Positions 8,002-16,375 of a stretch of DNA of 64,000 nucleotides are shown one piece after another. This DNA comes from DATFVB01 sp963714035. GTDB lineage: Bacteria > Acidobacteriota > Thermoanaerobaculia > UBA5066 > DATFVB01. A program made the translations under genes and the position numbers. The stretch covers positions 62,001 through 126,000 of the forward strand of contig OY970224.1 of the NCBI GenBank assembly GCA_963714035.1, read 5' to 3'. Positions within the stretch are counted from its first letter, which is position 1. Each line of letters starts with the position of its first letter. The notes under the pieces were generated by a model. That model made no database searches. It was given only the letters and a program-made list of their open reading frames with translations, and was not told the origin of the DNA.

Positions 8002-8836
8002 GCGCCCGAAGCTCACGGCGATCGTCACCTCCTACAACGAGGAGATCAACATCCGGGAGTGCCTCGAGAGCGTCCTCTTCGCGGACGAAGTGCTCCTCGT
8101 CGATTCCTTCTCGCGCGACCGGACCGTCGAGATCGCCCGCTCGCTCCCGAAGGTCCGGATCCTCCAGCACGAGTACTTCGGGTCGGCGGCGCAGAAGAAC
8201 TGGGCGATGGACCGCGCCGAGCACCCGTGGGTGCTCATCGTGGACGCCGACGAGCGCGTCACGGCGGAGCTCGCCCGCGAAATCGTGGACCTCCTTTCCC
8301 GCGGACCGGACGCGGCGCACTACTCGATCCGGCGGCAGAACATCTTCGTCGACCGGATCATCCGGCACTCCGGCTGGTCCACCGACCGGGTCGTGCGGCT
8401 GATCCGCAACGGCACCGTGCGCTACCCGAACCGGCGCGTGCACGCGGACATGCGGCCGGAAGGCCCCACGCCGACGATGACGGCGCCGCTCCTCCACTAC
8501 ACCTTCCGATCCTTTTCCCAGTACCTCGAGAAGTTCCAGCGTTACGCCGAGTGGGGCGCCGCGGAGGCCTTCAAGAAGGGGAAGAATCCGGGCGTGGCGG
8601 AGCTCTTCTTCCGGCCGGCGTGGAGGTTCTTCCGGATGTACGTGCTCCAGGCGGGATTCCTCGACGGCCGCCACGGGTTCGTGCTCTGCGCCCTGCAGGC
8701 ATACGGCGTCTTCCTCAAATGGGCGAAGGTCTGGGAGTGGCAGCGCTACCGGGCCAACGGCTGGGCGTTCGAGCTCCCCGCTTACGACGAAAGCCAGGAG
8801 ACCTGGGCGCGGACCGAGGAGAACTCGAAGGCCTGA
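7994..8836 (+). CDS. Family 2 glycosyltransferase, WaaE/KdtX-like
   Basis: A GT-A fold glycosyltransferase that probably adds a sugar during surface polysaccharide or lipopolysaccharide core synthesis at the cytoplasmic membrane. The 280-residue protein starts with TTG and shows the GT2 opening LTAIVTSYNEEINI, the nucleotide-sugar/metal site VDADER (about residue 77), and the WSTDRVVRLIRNGTVRYPNR acceptor-side segment seen in WaaE-type enzymes. The C-terminal part is rich in aromatic and basic residues, suggesting membrane association. It overlaps ymdB by eight bases. The sugar and acceptor cannot be told from sequence. Confidence 0.85.
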   Translation: MTERPKLTAIVTSYNEEINIRECLESVLFADEVLLVDSFSRDRTVEIARSLPKVRILQHEYFGSAAQKNWAMDRAEHPWVLIVDADERVTAELAREIVDLLSRGPDAAHYSIRRQNIFVDRIIRHSGWSTDRVVRLIRNGTVRYPNRRVHADMRPEGPTPTMTAPLLHYTFRSFSQYLEKFQRYAEWGAAEAFKKGKNPGVAELFFRPAWRFFRMYVLQAGFLDGRHGFVLCALQAYGVFLKWAKVWEWQRYRANGWAFELPAYDESQETWARTEENSKA

Positions 8837-8984
8837 ACTGGACCTCTCGGGTCGAAGATCGCCGGGCGTCCCACCCGCCGCAGAGCGCGACGGGAATTAC
8901 ATCGAATCCCGGGAAGGAGAGTTAAGCGGCGCGGAGCGCCCGCTTCAACTCGCTTCCGATGTCTTCAACCCGCCGCCGACGTCT

Positions 8985-9233
8985 TCAGCTCGACGCCGTT
9001 TTCTTCGAGGCCCTGGCGAGACGCGACTTGTAGCGGGCGGCGGTGTTCTTGTGGATCACGCCCTTCGCCGCGGCGCGATCGATCTCGGCGGTCGTCGCCG
9101 GCAGCGTTTCTCCCGACGGCGCGGAGCGGTGCTTCTTGATGACGTGGCGGAGCTTCGTCTTGACGCGGCGGTTCCTCGCGGTCTTCTTCGCGGAGGTGCG
9201 GATCCGTTTCTCGGCGGATTTGATGTTGGCCAT
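8985..9233 (-). CDS. rpsT: 30S ribosomal protein S20
   Basis: An 82-residue basic protein that binds 16S rRNA during 30S assembly. It begins MANIKSAEKRIRTSAKKTARN, the standard S20 N-terminus, and ends in an Ala/Lys/Arg-rich helix. The frame is open 13 codons further upstream, but those residues do not belong to the family and the ATG at 9233 is clearly right. An AAAGGAA lies about 12 bases upstream, a weak fit. It is a single gene, convergent with the glycosyltransferase; the 148-base gap between them holds a GC hairpin near 8923-8944 without a T-run. Confidence 0.96.
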   Translation of the reverse strand: MANIKSAEKRIRTSAKKTARNRRVKTKLRHVIKKHRSAPSGETLPATTAEIDRAAAKGVIHKNTAARYKSRLARASKKTASS

Positions 9234-9367
9234 TCGGTGCGAGATTCCTTTCTGTCGTTCGGGCGGGCTCATGGCCCGCGATTTCGGCGGCCGGCGGCCG
9301 CCCCGTTCCGGCGGCCGTTCGCTCGCCGGAGGGGGAGCTTACCACCTGCCGGATCGGGGTTCTCTTT

Positions 9368-10189
9368 TCAGCGGGATTCGACGCCGAGCGCCGTGAGCCG
9401 CTGTTTCGCCAGACGGGCTTCGTCGGAGCCGGGATATTCGTGGATGACGTACTGGAGCGCGACGACCGCTTCGGGGCGGCGGTTGAGCTCCTGGAGGGCG
9501 AGTCCCTTCTTCAGGAGGGCCGCCGCGGCCTTGTCGCTCCTGGGCCAACGCTTCAGGAGCGAATCGAAATCGCCGATCGCTTCCTCGAACTTCCGCTCGG
9601 AGAAGTGCGATTCCCCGATCCAGTACTGCGCGTTGTCCGAAAGGTCCGTCGCCGGATAGCGTTCGATGTACTCCTGGAATCCGGAAATCGCGAGCTCGTA
9701 ACGGCCCTTCGTGTAGTCCCCGTACGCCGTGTCGTAGAGCTGCTGCGGCGAGGGACCGGCGGCCGACCCGGGCGCGTTCGGTCGGGGCGCGCCGACCGAG
9801 GGGGAGAGCGCGGCGCCCGGCGCGCCGGGGCGCCCGAGGTCGCCCTGCGTGGCGGCGATCTGCTGCGAAAGCTCCGCCAGGCGCCGGTTCGTGTCGTCGA
9901 GCTTCGCCTGGAGCGCCTCGATCTGACGGGAGAGCTCGTCGAGCTTGACGCCGGTGTCGGCGTTGGACTTGAGCAGCTCGCTCGTCTGCTGCGCGACACT
10001 CGCGTTGAGCTTCTGGACCTCCTCCTTCGACGACGACTTGTTCTCGACGGCCTGGATCTGCCGTTCGATGTCGTTCATCTGCCGGTGGAGTCCCTCGATG
10101 TCGTCCGAGGAGACGCAGCCGACGGCCAGGACGAGCCCGGCCGCCAGAATCGCGAGCGCGGAGCGCCGCGGGTCGATCGCGAGCTTCAC
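9368..10189 (-). CDS. cpoB: Cell division coordinator CpoB (YbgF), lipoprotein form
   Basis: CpoB links outer-membrane constriction by Tol-Pal with peptidoglycan synthesis. The 273-residue product has a signal sequence ending in the lipobox LAVGC (Cys25), so here it is probably lipid-anchored, unlike the soluble periplasmic E. coli protein. Residues about 30-115 form a coiled coil, followed by a Pro/Gly/Ala linker and three TPR-like repeats (about 148-270, starting PQQLYDTAYGDYTKGRYELA). It is the last gene of the tol operon and overlaps the pal stop by four bases. Confidence 0.92.
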   Translation of the reverse strand: MKLAIDPRRSALAILAAGLVLAVGCVSSDDIEGLHRQMNDIERQIQAVENKSSSKEEVQKLNASVAQQTSELLKSNADTGVKLDELSRQIEALQAKLDDTNRRLAELSQQIAATQGDLGRPGAPGAALSPSVGAPRPNAPGSAAGPSPQQLYDTAYGDYTKGRYELAISGFQEYIERYPATDLSDNAQYWIGESHFSERKFEEAIGDFDSLLKRWPRSDKAAAALLKKGLALQELNRRPEAVVALQYVIHEYPGSDEARLAKQRLTALGVESR

Positions 10190-10743
10190 TTGCCGGTGAT
10201 CACGAAGTGACCGCGGCGATTCTGCTGCCAGCAGTTCTCGTCATGGTCGCTGCAGAACGGACGAGCTTTTCCGTACGAGACGGTGTTCACGCGGCCGCCT
10301 TCGATCCCGAGAGAGACGAGATACTCCTTCACGGCGGAAGCGCGCTTCTGGCCGAGCGAGAGGTTGTACTCCTCGGTGCCGCGCTCGTCGCAGTGCCCTT
10401 CGACGAGGACCTTGATCGAACCGTACTGCTTCATCCAGTCCGCGTCCGCGGCGAGCGCCGTGCGCGCATCGTCGCGAAGATCGGCCTTGTCGAAATCGAA
10501 GAAGGCGTCCTTGAGATACCCCTTGGAGTTCAGGGTCTGGAGGTCCTGCGCCATGACGTCATCGCCGCGGGTGACCGGCGGCGGGGGAGCGGTGGTCGGA
10601 GCGGGCGGAGGGGCTTCGACGGCGGGAGGAGGAGGCGGCGCGGCCTCGGGAGTCGTCGTGGGGGGCTTTTTCTTGCAGCCGACGGCGAACGCGGCGATCG
10701 CCCCGAACATCACGACGGCTTTCAGACTCCGATGCATGCGCAT
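10186..10743 (-). CDS. pal: Peptidoglycan-associated lipoprotein Pal
   Basis: An outer-membrane lipoprotein whose OmpA-like domain holds peptidoglycan and cycles with TolB. The 185-residue protein has a signal peptide with lipobox FAVGC (Cys23), a Pro-rich linker (about 28-56), and the OmpA domain from about 75. The domain contains VEGHCDERGTEEYNLSLGQK, with the Asp and Arg expected to contact diaminopimelate. The ATG at 10743 has GAGGAGGA upstream; the frame runs further but has no signal-like sequence. It has its own promoter (10792-10820) after a 346-base gap from tolB. Confidence 0.96.
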   Translation of the reverse strand: MRMHRSLKAVVMFGAIAAFAVGCKKKPPTTTPEAAPPPPPAVEAPPPAPTTAPPPPVTRGDDVMAQDLQTLNSKGYLKDAFFDFDKADLRDDARTALAADADWMKQYGSIKVLVEGHCDERGTEEYNLSLGQKRASAVKEYLVSLGIEGGRVNTVSYGKARPFCSDHDENCWQQNRRGHFVITGK

Positions 10744-11089
10744 TTCGTTCCTCCTCAAAGTTGCCGAATTCCCGAGTGGGGCACCGCAGCGAACGTAGCA
10801 AAATTCGTGCTCGCTTTCAACGCGTGATTCATCCGAAATCGCGTCGAATACGTCACTTTGGTGGTCCGGAGAGGCGCGGCGCGCCTTTTCTGCGCCCCGC
10901 TCCCGCACGGCGTTCGGCCGAAATGTCGCCGGGGACGCGTCGGGCGGGCTCCCTCACGTCGTTCGACGGGGGCGCATCCGACGCGCCCGCGATCGCCGCC
11001 GGGCTCAATCGTGGAGGTGGTCCTTCCGGCCGCGGAACGGCCTTCCGGATGAAATCCGGTGCGCTCACGGAAGCGAGCCGCTCCCGACT
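10744..11089. other. 346-base non-coding gap between tolB and pal
   Basis: No convincing gene is present on either strand. The segment near pal is less G+C-rich and carries the pal promoter and leader (10744-10820). The remainder next to tolB shows only short imperfect inverted repeats, for example GGATTTCATCC near 11047-11057 (an imperfect palindrome). I see no T-run terminator. Confidence 0.6.
10792..10820 (-). promoter_or_regulatory. Promoter for pal-cpoB
   Basis: On the minus strand TTGAAA (10820-10815) and TACGTT (10797-10792) are 17 bases apart, a good housekeeping-type match. Transcription would start about 40 bases before the pal ATG. This gives pal-cpoB an internal promoter, so the two lipoproteins can be made at higher levels than the inner-membrane Tol proteins. 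Confidence 0.6.
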
Positions 11090-12406
11090 TCAATTCGGGC
11101 TCCAGGTGGGCTGGCTGTTGTTCCCCTTGTCGGTGATTTGCACCTTGTGCTGGCCGTTGATGTCCATCGTGTAGATCTGCGTCGAGCTCCCGCGCCGGGA
11201 ATCGAAGGCGATCTTCAGGCCGTCGGGAGACCAGCTCGGATGCCCGTTCGAGCCTTCCTCCGTGAGCTGGAGGGCCTGGCCGGTCGCGAGGTTCATCACG
11301 CAGATCTGGAAATCGCCGCCGTTGCGGCACGCGAAGGCGATTTTCGAGCCGTCCGGGGACCACGCGCCTTCGTCGTTCCAGTCGCCGGCGAACGTGACGC
11401 GCCGCGAGTTGGCGCCCTCCGGGTCCATGAGGTAGAGCTGCGGGGTCCCGCCCGCGCTCGACGTGTACAGGATCTGGTTCCCGACGGGAGACCATCGCGG
11501 AGTCGACTCGACGGCGTGCGAGGTCGTGAGCCGCTTCAACGCCGAGCCGTCCGCGTTGACGATGAAAATGTCGGGATTCCCTCCCTGCGAGCCGGCGAAG
11601 ACGATGCGCTTGCCGTCCGGCGAGAACGAGGGGGACGCGTTCAACTCGACGCCGGTCGAGACGTCGCGCCGGCCCGAGCCGTCCCGCCCGATGACGTTCA
11701 GGTGCGGAAACATCTTCGCGTAGCTGGTGAACACGAGGTGCTGCCCCGCGGAATCCCAGGACGGATTCATCGCGAGCGACCGGAGCTGCGTGAGGCGCCG
11801 CGGATTGCGGCCGTCGAAGTCGGCGGCGTAGAGCTCGCGAAGGCCTCTCCCGCCGTCGCGGTCGGAGGCGAACGCGATCGCCGTCATGAAGTCGCCTGAT
11901 TTTCCGGTGAAGTACTTCACGATGTCGTCGGCGACCGCGTGCGCGATCCTCGGCACGTAGCTCGCGCCGCCGCTGTAGCGTTTCCCGAAGACGAGCTTGT
12001 GCGACTTGAGGTCGTAGACGCGCGCCTCCGCGGCGATCCGGTCGCCCGTGACTTCGAGGAGCGTGTCGACGAGGACCTCGGCGCCCGTCGCCGCCCATCG
12101 GTCCGCGGATTCCGCGGAGGTCGCGTCCCGGTAACCCTGGGGATAGAGCGCGGGATCCACGATGGTGAACGCGCCTTCGTAATCGAGGTCCGATTTCAGC
12201 GTGTCGTGGAACGGCTGGCGCACCTGCGTCTCGATCACGGGGCCCGCCGGGGCGATCGTCGGCGGGACGGCGAGCGCCAGCTTCTTCTCCACGGCCTTGT
12301 TCAGCTCGAGCCAGAGCTCCCGGCTCTCGGCGGGCGGCGCCGGCGTCTGGGCGGAGAGCGCGGCGGCGGCGGCGAGCGCCGCGGCCGCAAGAAGGAAACG
12401 TTTCAC
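11090..12406 (-). CDS. tolB: Tol-Pal system periplasmic beta-propeller TolB
   Basis: TolB is a periplasmic protein that binds Pal and shuttles between Pal and the inner-membrane TolQRA machine. It has a signal peptide (cleavage near ALSAQ), an N-terminal TolB domain including DYEGAFTIVDPALYPQGYRD, and a six-bladed propeller of PD40-type repeats (NPSWDSAGQ, SPSFSPDGKRIVFAG, TPRWSPVGNQILYTS, GAWSPDGSKIAF, HPSWSPDGLKIAFDS). I chose the GTG at 12406 because AGGAGG lies six bases before it. An ATG at 12421, overlapping the tolA stop by four bases, is an alternative adding five residues. The protein has 438 residues. Confidence 0.95.
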   Translation of the reverse strand: MKRFLLAAAALAAAAALSAQTPAPPAESRELWLELNKAVEKKLALAVPPTIAPAGPVIETQVRQPFHDTLKSDLDYEGAFTIVDPALYPQGYRDATSAESADRWAATGAEVLVDTLLEVTGDRIAAEARVYDLKSHKLVFGKRYSGGASYVPRIAHAVADDIVKYFTGKSGDFMTAIAFASDRDGGRGLRELYAADFDGRNPRRLTQLRSLAMNPSWDSAGQHLVFTSYAKMFPHLNVIGRDGSGRRDVSTGVELNASPSFSPDGKRIVFAGSQGGNPDIFIVNADGSALKRLTTSHAVESTPRWSPVGNQILYTSSAGGTPQLYLMDPEGANSRRVTFAGDWNDEGAWSPDGSKIAFACRNGGDFQICVMNLATGQALQLTEEGSNGHPSWSPDGLKIAFDSRRGSSTQIYTMDINGQHKVQITDKGNNSQPTWSPN

Positions 12407-12417
12407 GAAGGACCTCC

Positions 12418-13170
12418 TCATTGGAATTTCAAGTGGACGCCGAGCGAGCTCTCGTGGAAGTCGGCCGGCAGCGGGGGGAGCGGCGACGAGGCGATCACCG
12501 CCCGCTGGGCCGCGCGATCCACGAACGGGAAGCCGCTCGAGCGCTCGATCTGCACGTCGGAGATCGAGCCGTCGCGGCCGATCTTGAAGAAGATGACCGG
12601 CGGCGAGACCGCCTGGTCCGTCGGCTTGAACCAGTTCGCGCCGATCGAGGCGAGCATCCGGCTCACGTAATAGGAGTAGTTGAAGTCGGCCGAGTCGAAC
12701 GCCGAGAGCGACGTCCCGAACGTCGAGCCCGCGCCGGCGACGCCGGTCGGCGAGCCTTCCGCCGAGTCGCCGGGCTGGGGAAGGTCGACCGCGGAACCGC
12801 TCGCCCTCTTCGTGGCCTCGGGGGACGTCCGGGAAGGATGCACCGGCGTCGGCGGTTCCTTCTTCGGCTTCGATTTCTCCGGGAGCGGCAGCGCCTTCGC
12901 GGACGGCTCGGGCACGTCCTGCGGCTTTTCGATGACGGGACGCGACAGGGGCTGCGCGGCTTCTGTCCGCGATCCCCGCACGGAGGAGAGCGGCACGAGC
13001 CGGACGGCGACCGCCTGCGCGGAGATGAAGTGCCGTTTCGCCGGGAGGCGCGACGCGATCAGGAGGGCCGCTCCGAGTCCCACGTGGAGGAGGATCGTTC
13101 CGAGCGCGCCGGCCTTCCACTCCGGCGTCCGCATCCCTCTCTCGGCGAGGATCTCTCCGACCGCGTCCAC
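12418..13170 (-). CDS. tolA: TolA/TonB-type energy transducer protein
   Basis: Links the TolQR proton-driven motor to TolB/Pal across the periplasm. The 250-residue protein has one N-terminal membrane helix (about 22-42), a Pro/Lys/Ser-rich spacer (about 70-130) and a C-terminal TonB-like domain with the FFKIGRDGSISDVQIERSSG strand-turn motif and AAQRAVIASSPLPPLP. It is much shorter than enterobacterial TolA and the C-terminal domain is TonB-like; the function is assigned from its place between tolR and tolB. It starts with GTG; an internal ATG at 13134 is an alternative start. Confidence 0.88.
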   Translation of the reverse strand: MDAVGEILAERGMRTPEWKAGALGTILLHVGLGAALLIASRLPAKRHFISAQAVAVRLVPLSSVRGSRTEAAQPLSRPVIEKPQDVPEPSAKALPLPEKSKPKKEPPTPVHPSRTSPEATKRASGSAVDLPQPGDSAEGSPTGVAGAGSTFGTSLSAFDSADFNYSYYVSRMLASIGANWFKPTDQAVSPPVIFFKIGRDGSISDVQIERSSGFPFVDRAAQRAVIASSPLPPLPADFHESSLGVHLKFQ

Positions 13171-13188
13171 GTCAGCGCGCCCCGCCCG

Positions 13189-13614
13189 TCATTTCTTCTC
13201 GCGCGATTCGGTGAGCATGCCGAGGTTCTCGATTCCCATCCGGTTCAGGAGGTCCATCGTCTCGACGACGGTGCCGTACGGAAGGGAGCGGTCCGCCTTG
13301 AGGTAGATCGTCTTGTCCGGCCGGCTCCGCATGTACGCCTGGAGCCGCTCCTTGAGGAGCCCTCCCGCGACGGGCGTCTCGTTGATGTAGTAGAGGCCGC
13401 TCTTCGTGATCGACAGGATGACGGGGTCCTCCGCGCTCTTGGGCAGGTTCGAGGCCTGCGCCTTCGGCAGCGCGACGGAGACGCCCTGGTGGAGCATCGG
13501 CGCCGTCACCATGAAGATGATGAGCAGAACGAGCATCACGTCGACGAGGGGCGTGACGTTGATGTCGGCGAGGTGGTCGAACGGGTCGTTCTTGGGTCCC
13601 GCGGAGAAAGCCAT
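13189..13614 (-). CDS. tolR: TolR/ExbD-family motor protein
   Basis: An inner-membrane subunit of the proton-motive-force-driven Tol motor. The 141-residue protein has a short cytoplasmic N-terminus, one membrane helix (VDVMLVLLIIFMVTAPML, about 24-41) with the conserved Asp of NVTPLVDV, which carries protons in this family, and a periplasmic domain ending in VETMDLLNRMGIENLGM. It follows tolQ after a three-base gap and precedes tolA by 18 bases, so it is part of the tolQRAB operon. Confidence 0.95.
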   Translation of the reverse strand: MAFSAGPKNDPFDHLADINVTPLVDVMLVLLIIFMVTAPMLHQGVSVALPKAQASNLPKSAEDPVILSITKSGLYYINETPVAGGLLKERLQAYMRSRPDKTIYLKADRSLPYGTVVETMDLLNRMGIENLGMLTESREKK

Positions 13615-13617
13615 CGC

Positions 13618-14352
13618 CTACGTGAAATTCCGTTCCGTCAGGTTGAGGAATTCGAGAGCGAAGTCGTCCATCGTCGCCCGCATCTGACGGATCTGGCCCA
13701 TGAAGTAGTTGTACGCGATGAGGGCGGGGATCGCCGCCGCGAGGCCGGCCGCCGTGTTGATGAGCGCCTCCGAGATGCCGGGGGCGACCGCGACGATCGA
13801 CGTCGAGCCGGACATCCCGATCGCGTTGAACGCGGCCATGATCCCCCAGACCGTTCCGAAGAGGCCGATGAAGGGGCAGGCGGCGGCGGTCGTCGCGAGG
13901 AACGTGAGCGACCGCGTGAGGCGGGAGATTTCCGCGCCCGCGGCCCGTTCGAGCGCGCGCTCGATCCCGCTGATGTTCTTGATCAGGAGGCGGGTGCTCG
14001 TCGTCGCGGCCGTCGCGGGCTCGTCCGAGCGCGCGGCCTTGATCTGCGCGTCGAGCTCGGCATAGCCGGCCTTGAAGAGGGTCGTCAGGGGGGTCTCGGC
14101 GAGCTGGCTCGCCATCGTGTTGACTTCCGAGAACCGCTTGGATTTCCGGAAAAAGTCCAGAAAACGATGAGACTGGCCGCCCACGCGCTTCAATCGAATA
14201 TATTTGGCGATGATGATCAGCCACGAGACGAGGCTGAAAAAGAGCAGGATTCCAAGGACCACCTTGGCGGAAGGGCCCGTTTCCCGAAGAAACGTCTCGA
14301 ATTGCGACGGGCTCGTCTGGAGCGTCGTGGTTTGGATCGGCTGCGCGTTCAA
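13618..14352 (-). CDS. tolQ: TolQ/ExbB-family motor protein
   Basis: An inner-membrane proton-channel subunit that forms the stator with TolR. The 244-residue product has three membrane helices: about 29-50 (VVLGILLFFSLVSWLIIIAK), then a pair in the C-terminal half containing ATTAAACPFIGLFGTVWGIM and LINTAAGLAAAIPALIAYNY, both diagnostic of MotA/TolQ/ExbB. It starts with TTG at 14352, with AGGAGGA about ten bases upstream. It heads the tol operon and has a promoter at 14414-14443. Confidence 0.95.
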   Translation of the reverse strand: MNAQPIQTTTLQTSPSQFETFLRETGPSAKVVLGILLFFSLVSWLIIIAKYIRLKRVGGQSHRFLDFFRKSKRFSEVNTMASQLAETPLTTLFKAGYAELDAQIKAARSDEPATAATTSTRLLIKNISGIERALERAAGAEISRLTRSLTFLATTAAACPFIGLFGTVWGIMAAFNAIGMSGSTSIVAVAPGISEALINTAAGLAAAIPALIAYNYFMGQIRQMRATMDDFALEFLNLTERNFT

Positions 14353-14413
14353 AACGTTTCGTCCTCCTCGGCGCGTCTTCCCCGCGCCCTTGCGGGCGTT
14401 CGGCGGCGGGCCG

Positions 14414-14443
14414 ACGCTAGCACACGAAACTCTGAGAGGTCAA
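14414..14443 (-). promoter_or_regulatory. Promoter for the tol operon
   Basis: On the minus strand TTGACC (14443-14438) and TAGCGT (14419-14414) are 18 bases apart in a relatively A+T-rich patch. The predicted start leaves a leader of about 55-60 bases before the TTG of tolQ. The intergenic space is shared with the divergent S55 protein gene. Confidence 0.55.
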
Positions 14444-14480
14444 TGAATTCGCGCGTTTCCCGCCGCTTCGGACGCGCGGA

Positions 14481-16367
14481 ATGAAACGGGGTCTCCGGCG
14501 GGTTGTAGGTTCGATGGTGCAAAAATCGGCGGCGATCCTCCTGTTCGCCGCCATGGCCTTCTCGGGCGGTACCGCGCTCGCTTCTCCGCCCATCCTGGAC
14601 GTCTCGGGAATCCATCCCGGGCAGACGGGATACGGCCTCTGCGACTTCGGGGGAGGCGGCGGAGTGAAGCGCTTCGGCGTCGAGATTCTCGGCGTGATGC
14701 GGGAATACGCTCCGAAGCAGGACCTGATCCTCGCCCGATTGACCGGCAACAATCTCGAGAAGAGCGGCGTGATCGCCGGCATGAGCGGCAGCCCCGTCTA
14801 CATCGACGAGAAGTTGATCGGCGCCGTGGCTTACGGGTGGCCGTTCTCGGAGGAGGCGATCGCCGGGATCACCCCGATCACCTCGATGCTCGACATCCGC
14901 CACGTGCCCGCCAATCCCCCGGTGCCGATCGGCGCGCCGACCCCCGCCGGCGCGCACGCGCAGGCGGAGAGCCTCGTCTCGACCTTCTCGGGAGGCGATT
15001 TCGTCGGCGCCTTCCGCGCGCTCGTCTCCCGCGCGTTTCCCGACGCGGCCGGGGCGTCCGGCTGGTCGCCTCTCGCGGTGCCGCTCTCGCTCGCGCCCTT
15101 CTCTTCCGCCGACTCTCTCGTTTCGGAGACCTTCCGCCGCGCGGGATTCCTGCCGGCCCCGAGCGGTGCCTCGTTCCCGGCGGCCGCGTCTTCGTCGTCT
15201 TCGGCGCCCGCCGCGCCCGTCCCGCGCGACGCGGCGCTGCCGCTCCAGCCCGGGTCGTCGGTCGCGACGATCCTGATCTCCGGCGACATGACGATGGCCG
15301 CGACCGGAACGGTGACCTGGGTCGACGGCGGCAACGTTCTCGCGTTCGGGCACCCGTTCCTCTCCATGGGCCCGGTCGAAATGCCGATGGCGGACTCGGA
15401 GGTGATCGGCATTCTCCCGTCGATGTACCGCTCCTTCAAGTTCGCTTCGACGGGAAAGGTGCTGGGATCGATCTCCCAGGACCGCTCCACCGGAATCCTC
15501 GGCTCGTTCGGAGGCTCGGCCGCGATGGTCCCCGTCAGCGTCTCGATCGCTTCCGAGAGCGCGCCGACGCAGAGCTACCGGTTCGAGGTGGTCCGCAATT
15601 CGATGCTCACCCCGATTCTCGCCGCGATGGCGATCGACACGACGCTTTCCACGCTCGAGAAGTCGACGGGAGAGCGGACGCTCGTCTGGAAGTCGTCGAT
15701 CGCCACACCCGGAAGGACGATCCACTACGACTCGGTGTTCTCGGGGCTCAACGCGAAGGACCAGGCGGTCGCCGCGATGGCGCTCCTGACGAACTACCTC
15801 ATGGCGAACGAATTCCACGATCTCGCGATCGACGGGATCAACGTCGCGATCCAGCACTCCGACGACCTGAAAAGCGCGAGGATCACGGAGGTCGAGCCGG
15901 AGAAGGAGAGGGTCCGGCCGGGAGAGACCGTGAAGGTCCGCGTCGGTCTCCAGGACTTCCGCGGCACGGCCCGCCATCTCGTGCTCTCGCTTCCGATCCC
16001 GCCGGACGAGCCCCCCGGCCCTCTCACCGTGTTCGTCGGCGACGGGCTGTCGGCGACCGCTTTCGATCTGTCGCTCTTCCCGGCGGACCCGCGCTCGCTC
16101 GATCAGGTCCTCGACTTCCTCGACCGCATGCGGCCCGCTAATTCCGTCAACCTCCTCGCGTACCGCAACGGTCCTGGGGCGGTCGTGGCCGGGCGCGAGC
16201 TCGCCGCGCTTCCCCCGACCGTATTCGCGATGTTCTCCGGGGCCGGCGCGCGCGACGGCGACGTCAACCTCGCCCACCAGCGCGTCTATTCGGCAACCGT
16301 CGAGCAGTCGATCCCGGTGACCGGCTCGTCGCGGCTGACGCTCGAGGTGGTCCCCAGGCTCGATTGA
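14481..16367 (+). CDS. SpoIVB-type S55 peptidase domain protein, secreted
   Basis: A 628-residue exported protein related to the SpoIVB serine peptidases (family S55). A signal peptide covers about residues 1-35. The S55-type region starts at DVSGIHPGQTGYGLCDF and holds GMSGSPVYIDEKLIGAVAYG at about 100-119, whose second Ser is the expected nucleophile. A second conserved block, NVLAFGHPFLSMGPVEMPM, includes a His. An Ala/Ser-rich low-complexity linker (about 225-250) separates the halves. It is not a sporulation gene here, and the substrate is unknown. Its stop is eight bases before the next start, so the two are probably co-expressed. Confidence 0.82.
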   Translation: MKRGLRRVVGSMVQKSAAILLFAAMAFSGGTALASPPILDVSGIHPGQTGYGLCDFGGGGGVKRFGVEILGVMREYAPKQDLILARLTGNNLEKSGVIAGMSGSPVYIDEKLIGAVAYGWPFSEEAIAGITPITSMLDIRHVPANPPVPIGAPTPAGAHAQAESLVSTFSGGDFVGAFRALVSRAFPDAAGASGWSPLAVPLSLAPFSSADSLVSETFRRAGFLPAPSGASFPAAASSSSSAPAAPVPRDAALPLQPGSSVATILISGDMTMAATGTVTWVDGGNVLAFGHPFLSMGPVEMPMADSEVIGILPSMYRSFKFASTGKVLGSISQDRSTGILGSFGGSAAMVPVSVSIASESAPTQSYRFEVVRNSMLTPILAAMAIDTTLSTLEKSTGERTLVWKSSIATPGRTIHYDSVFSGLNAKDQAVAAMALLTNYLMANEFHDLAIDGINVAIQHSDDLKSARITEVEPEKERVRPGETVKVRVGLQDFRGTARHLVLSLPIPPDEPPGPLTVFVGDGLSATAFDLSLFPADPRSLDQVLDFLDRMRPANSVNLLAYRNGPGAVVAGRELAALPPTVFAMFSGAGARDGDVNLAHQRVYSATVEQSIPVTGSSRLTLEVVPRLD

Positions 16368-16375
16368 GAGGTTCC

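Noticed and set aside
8923..8944. Terminator between the glycosyltransferase and rpsT
   Set aside because: A GC hairpin is present but there is no run of T on either strand, so I do not call it a terminator.
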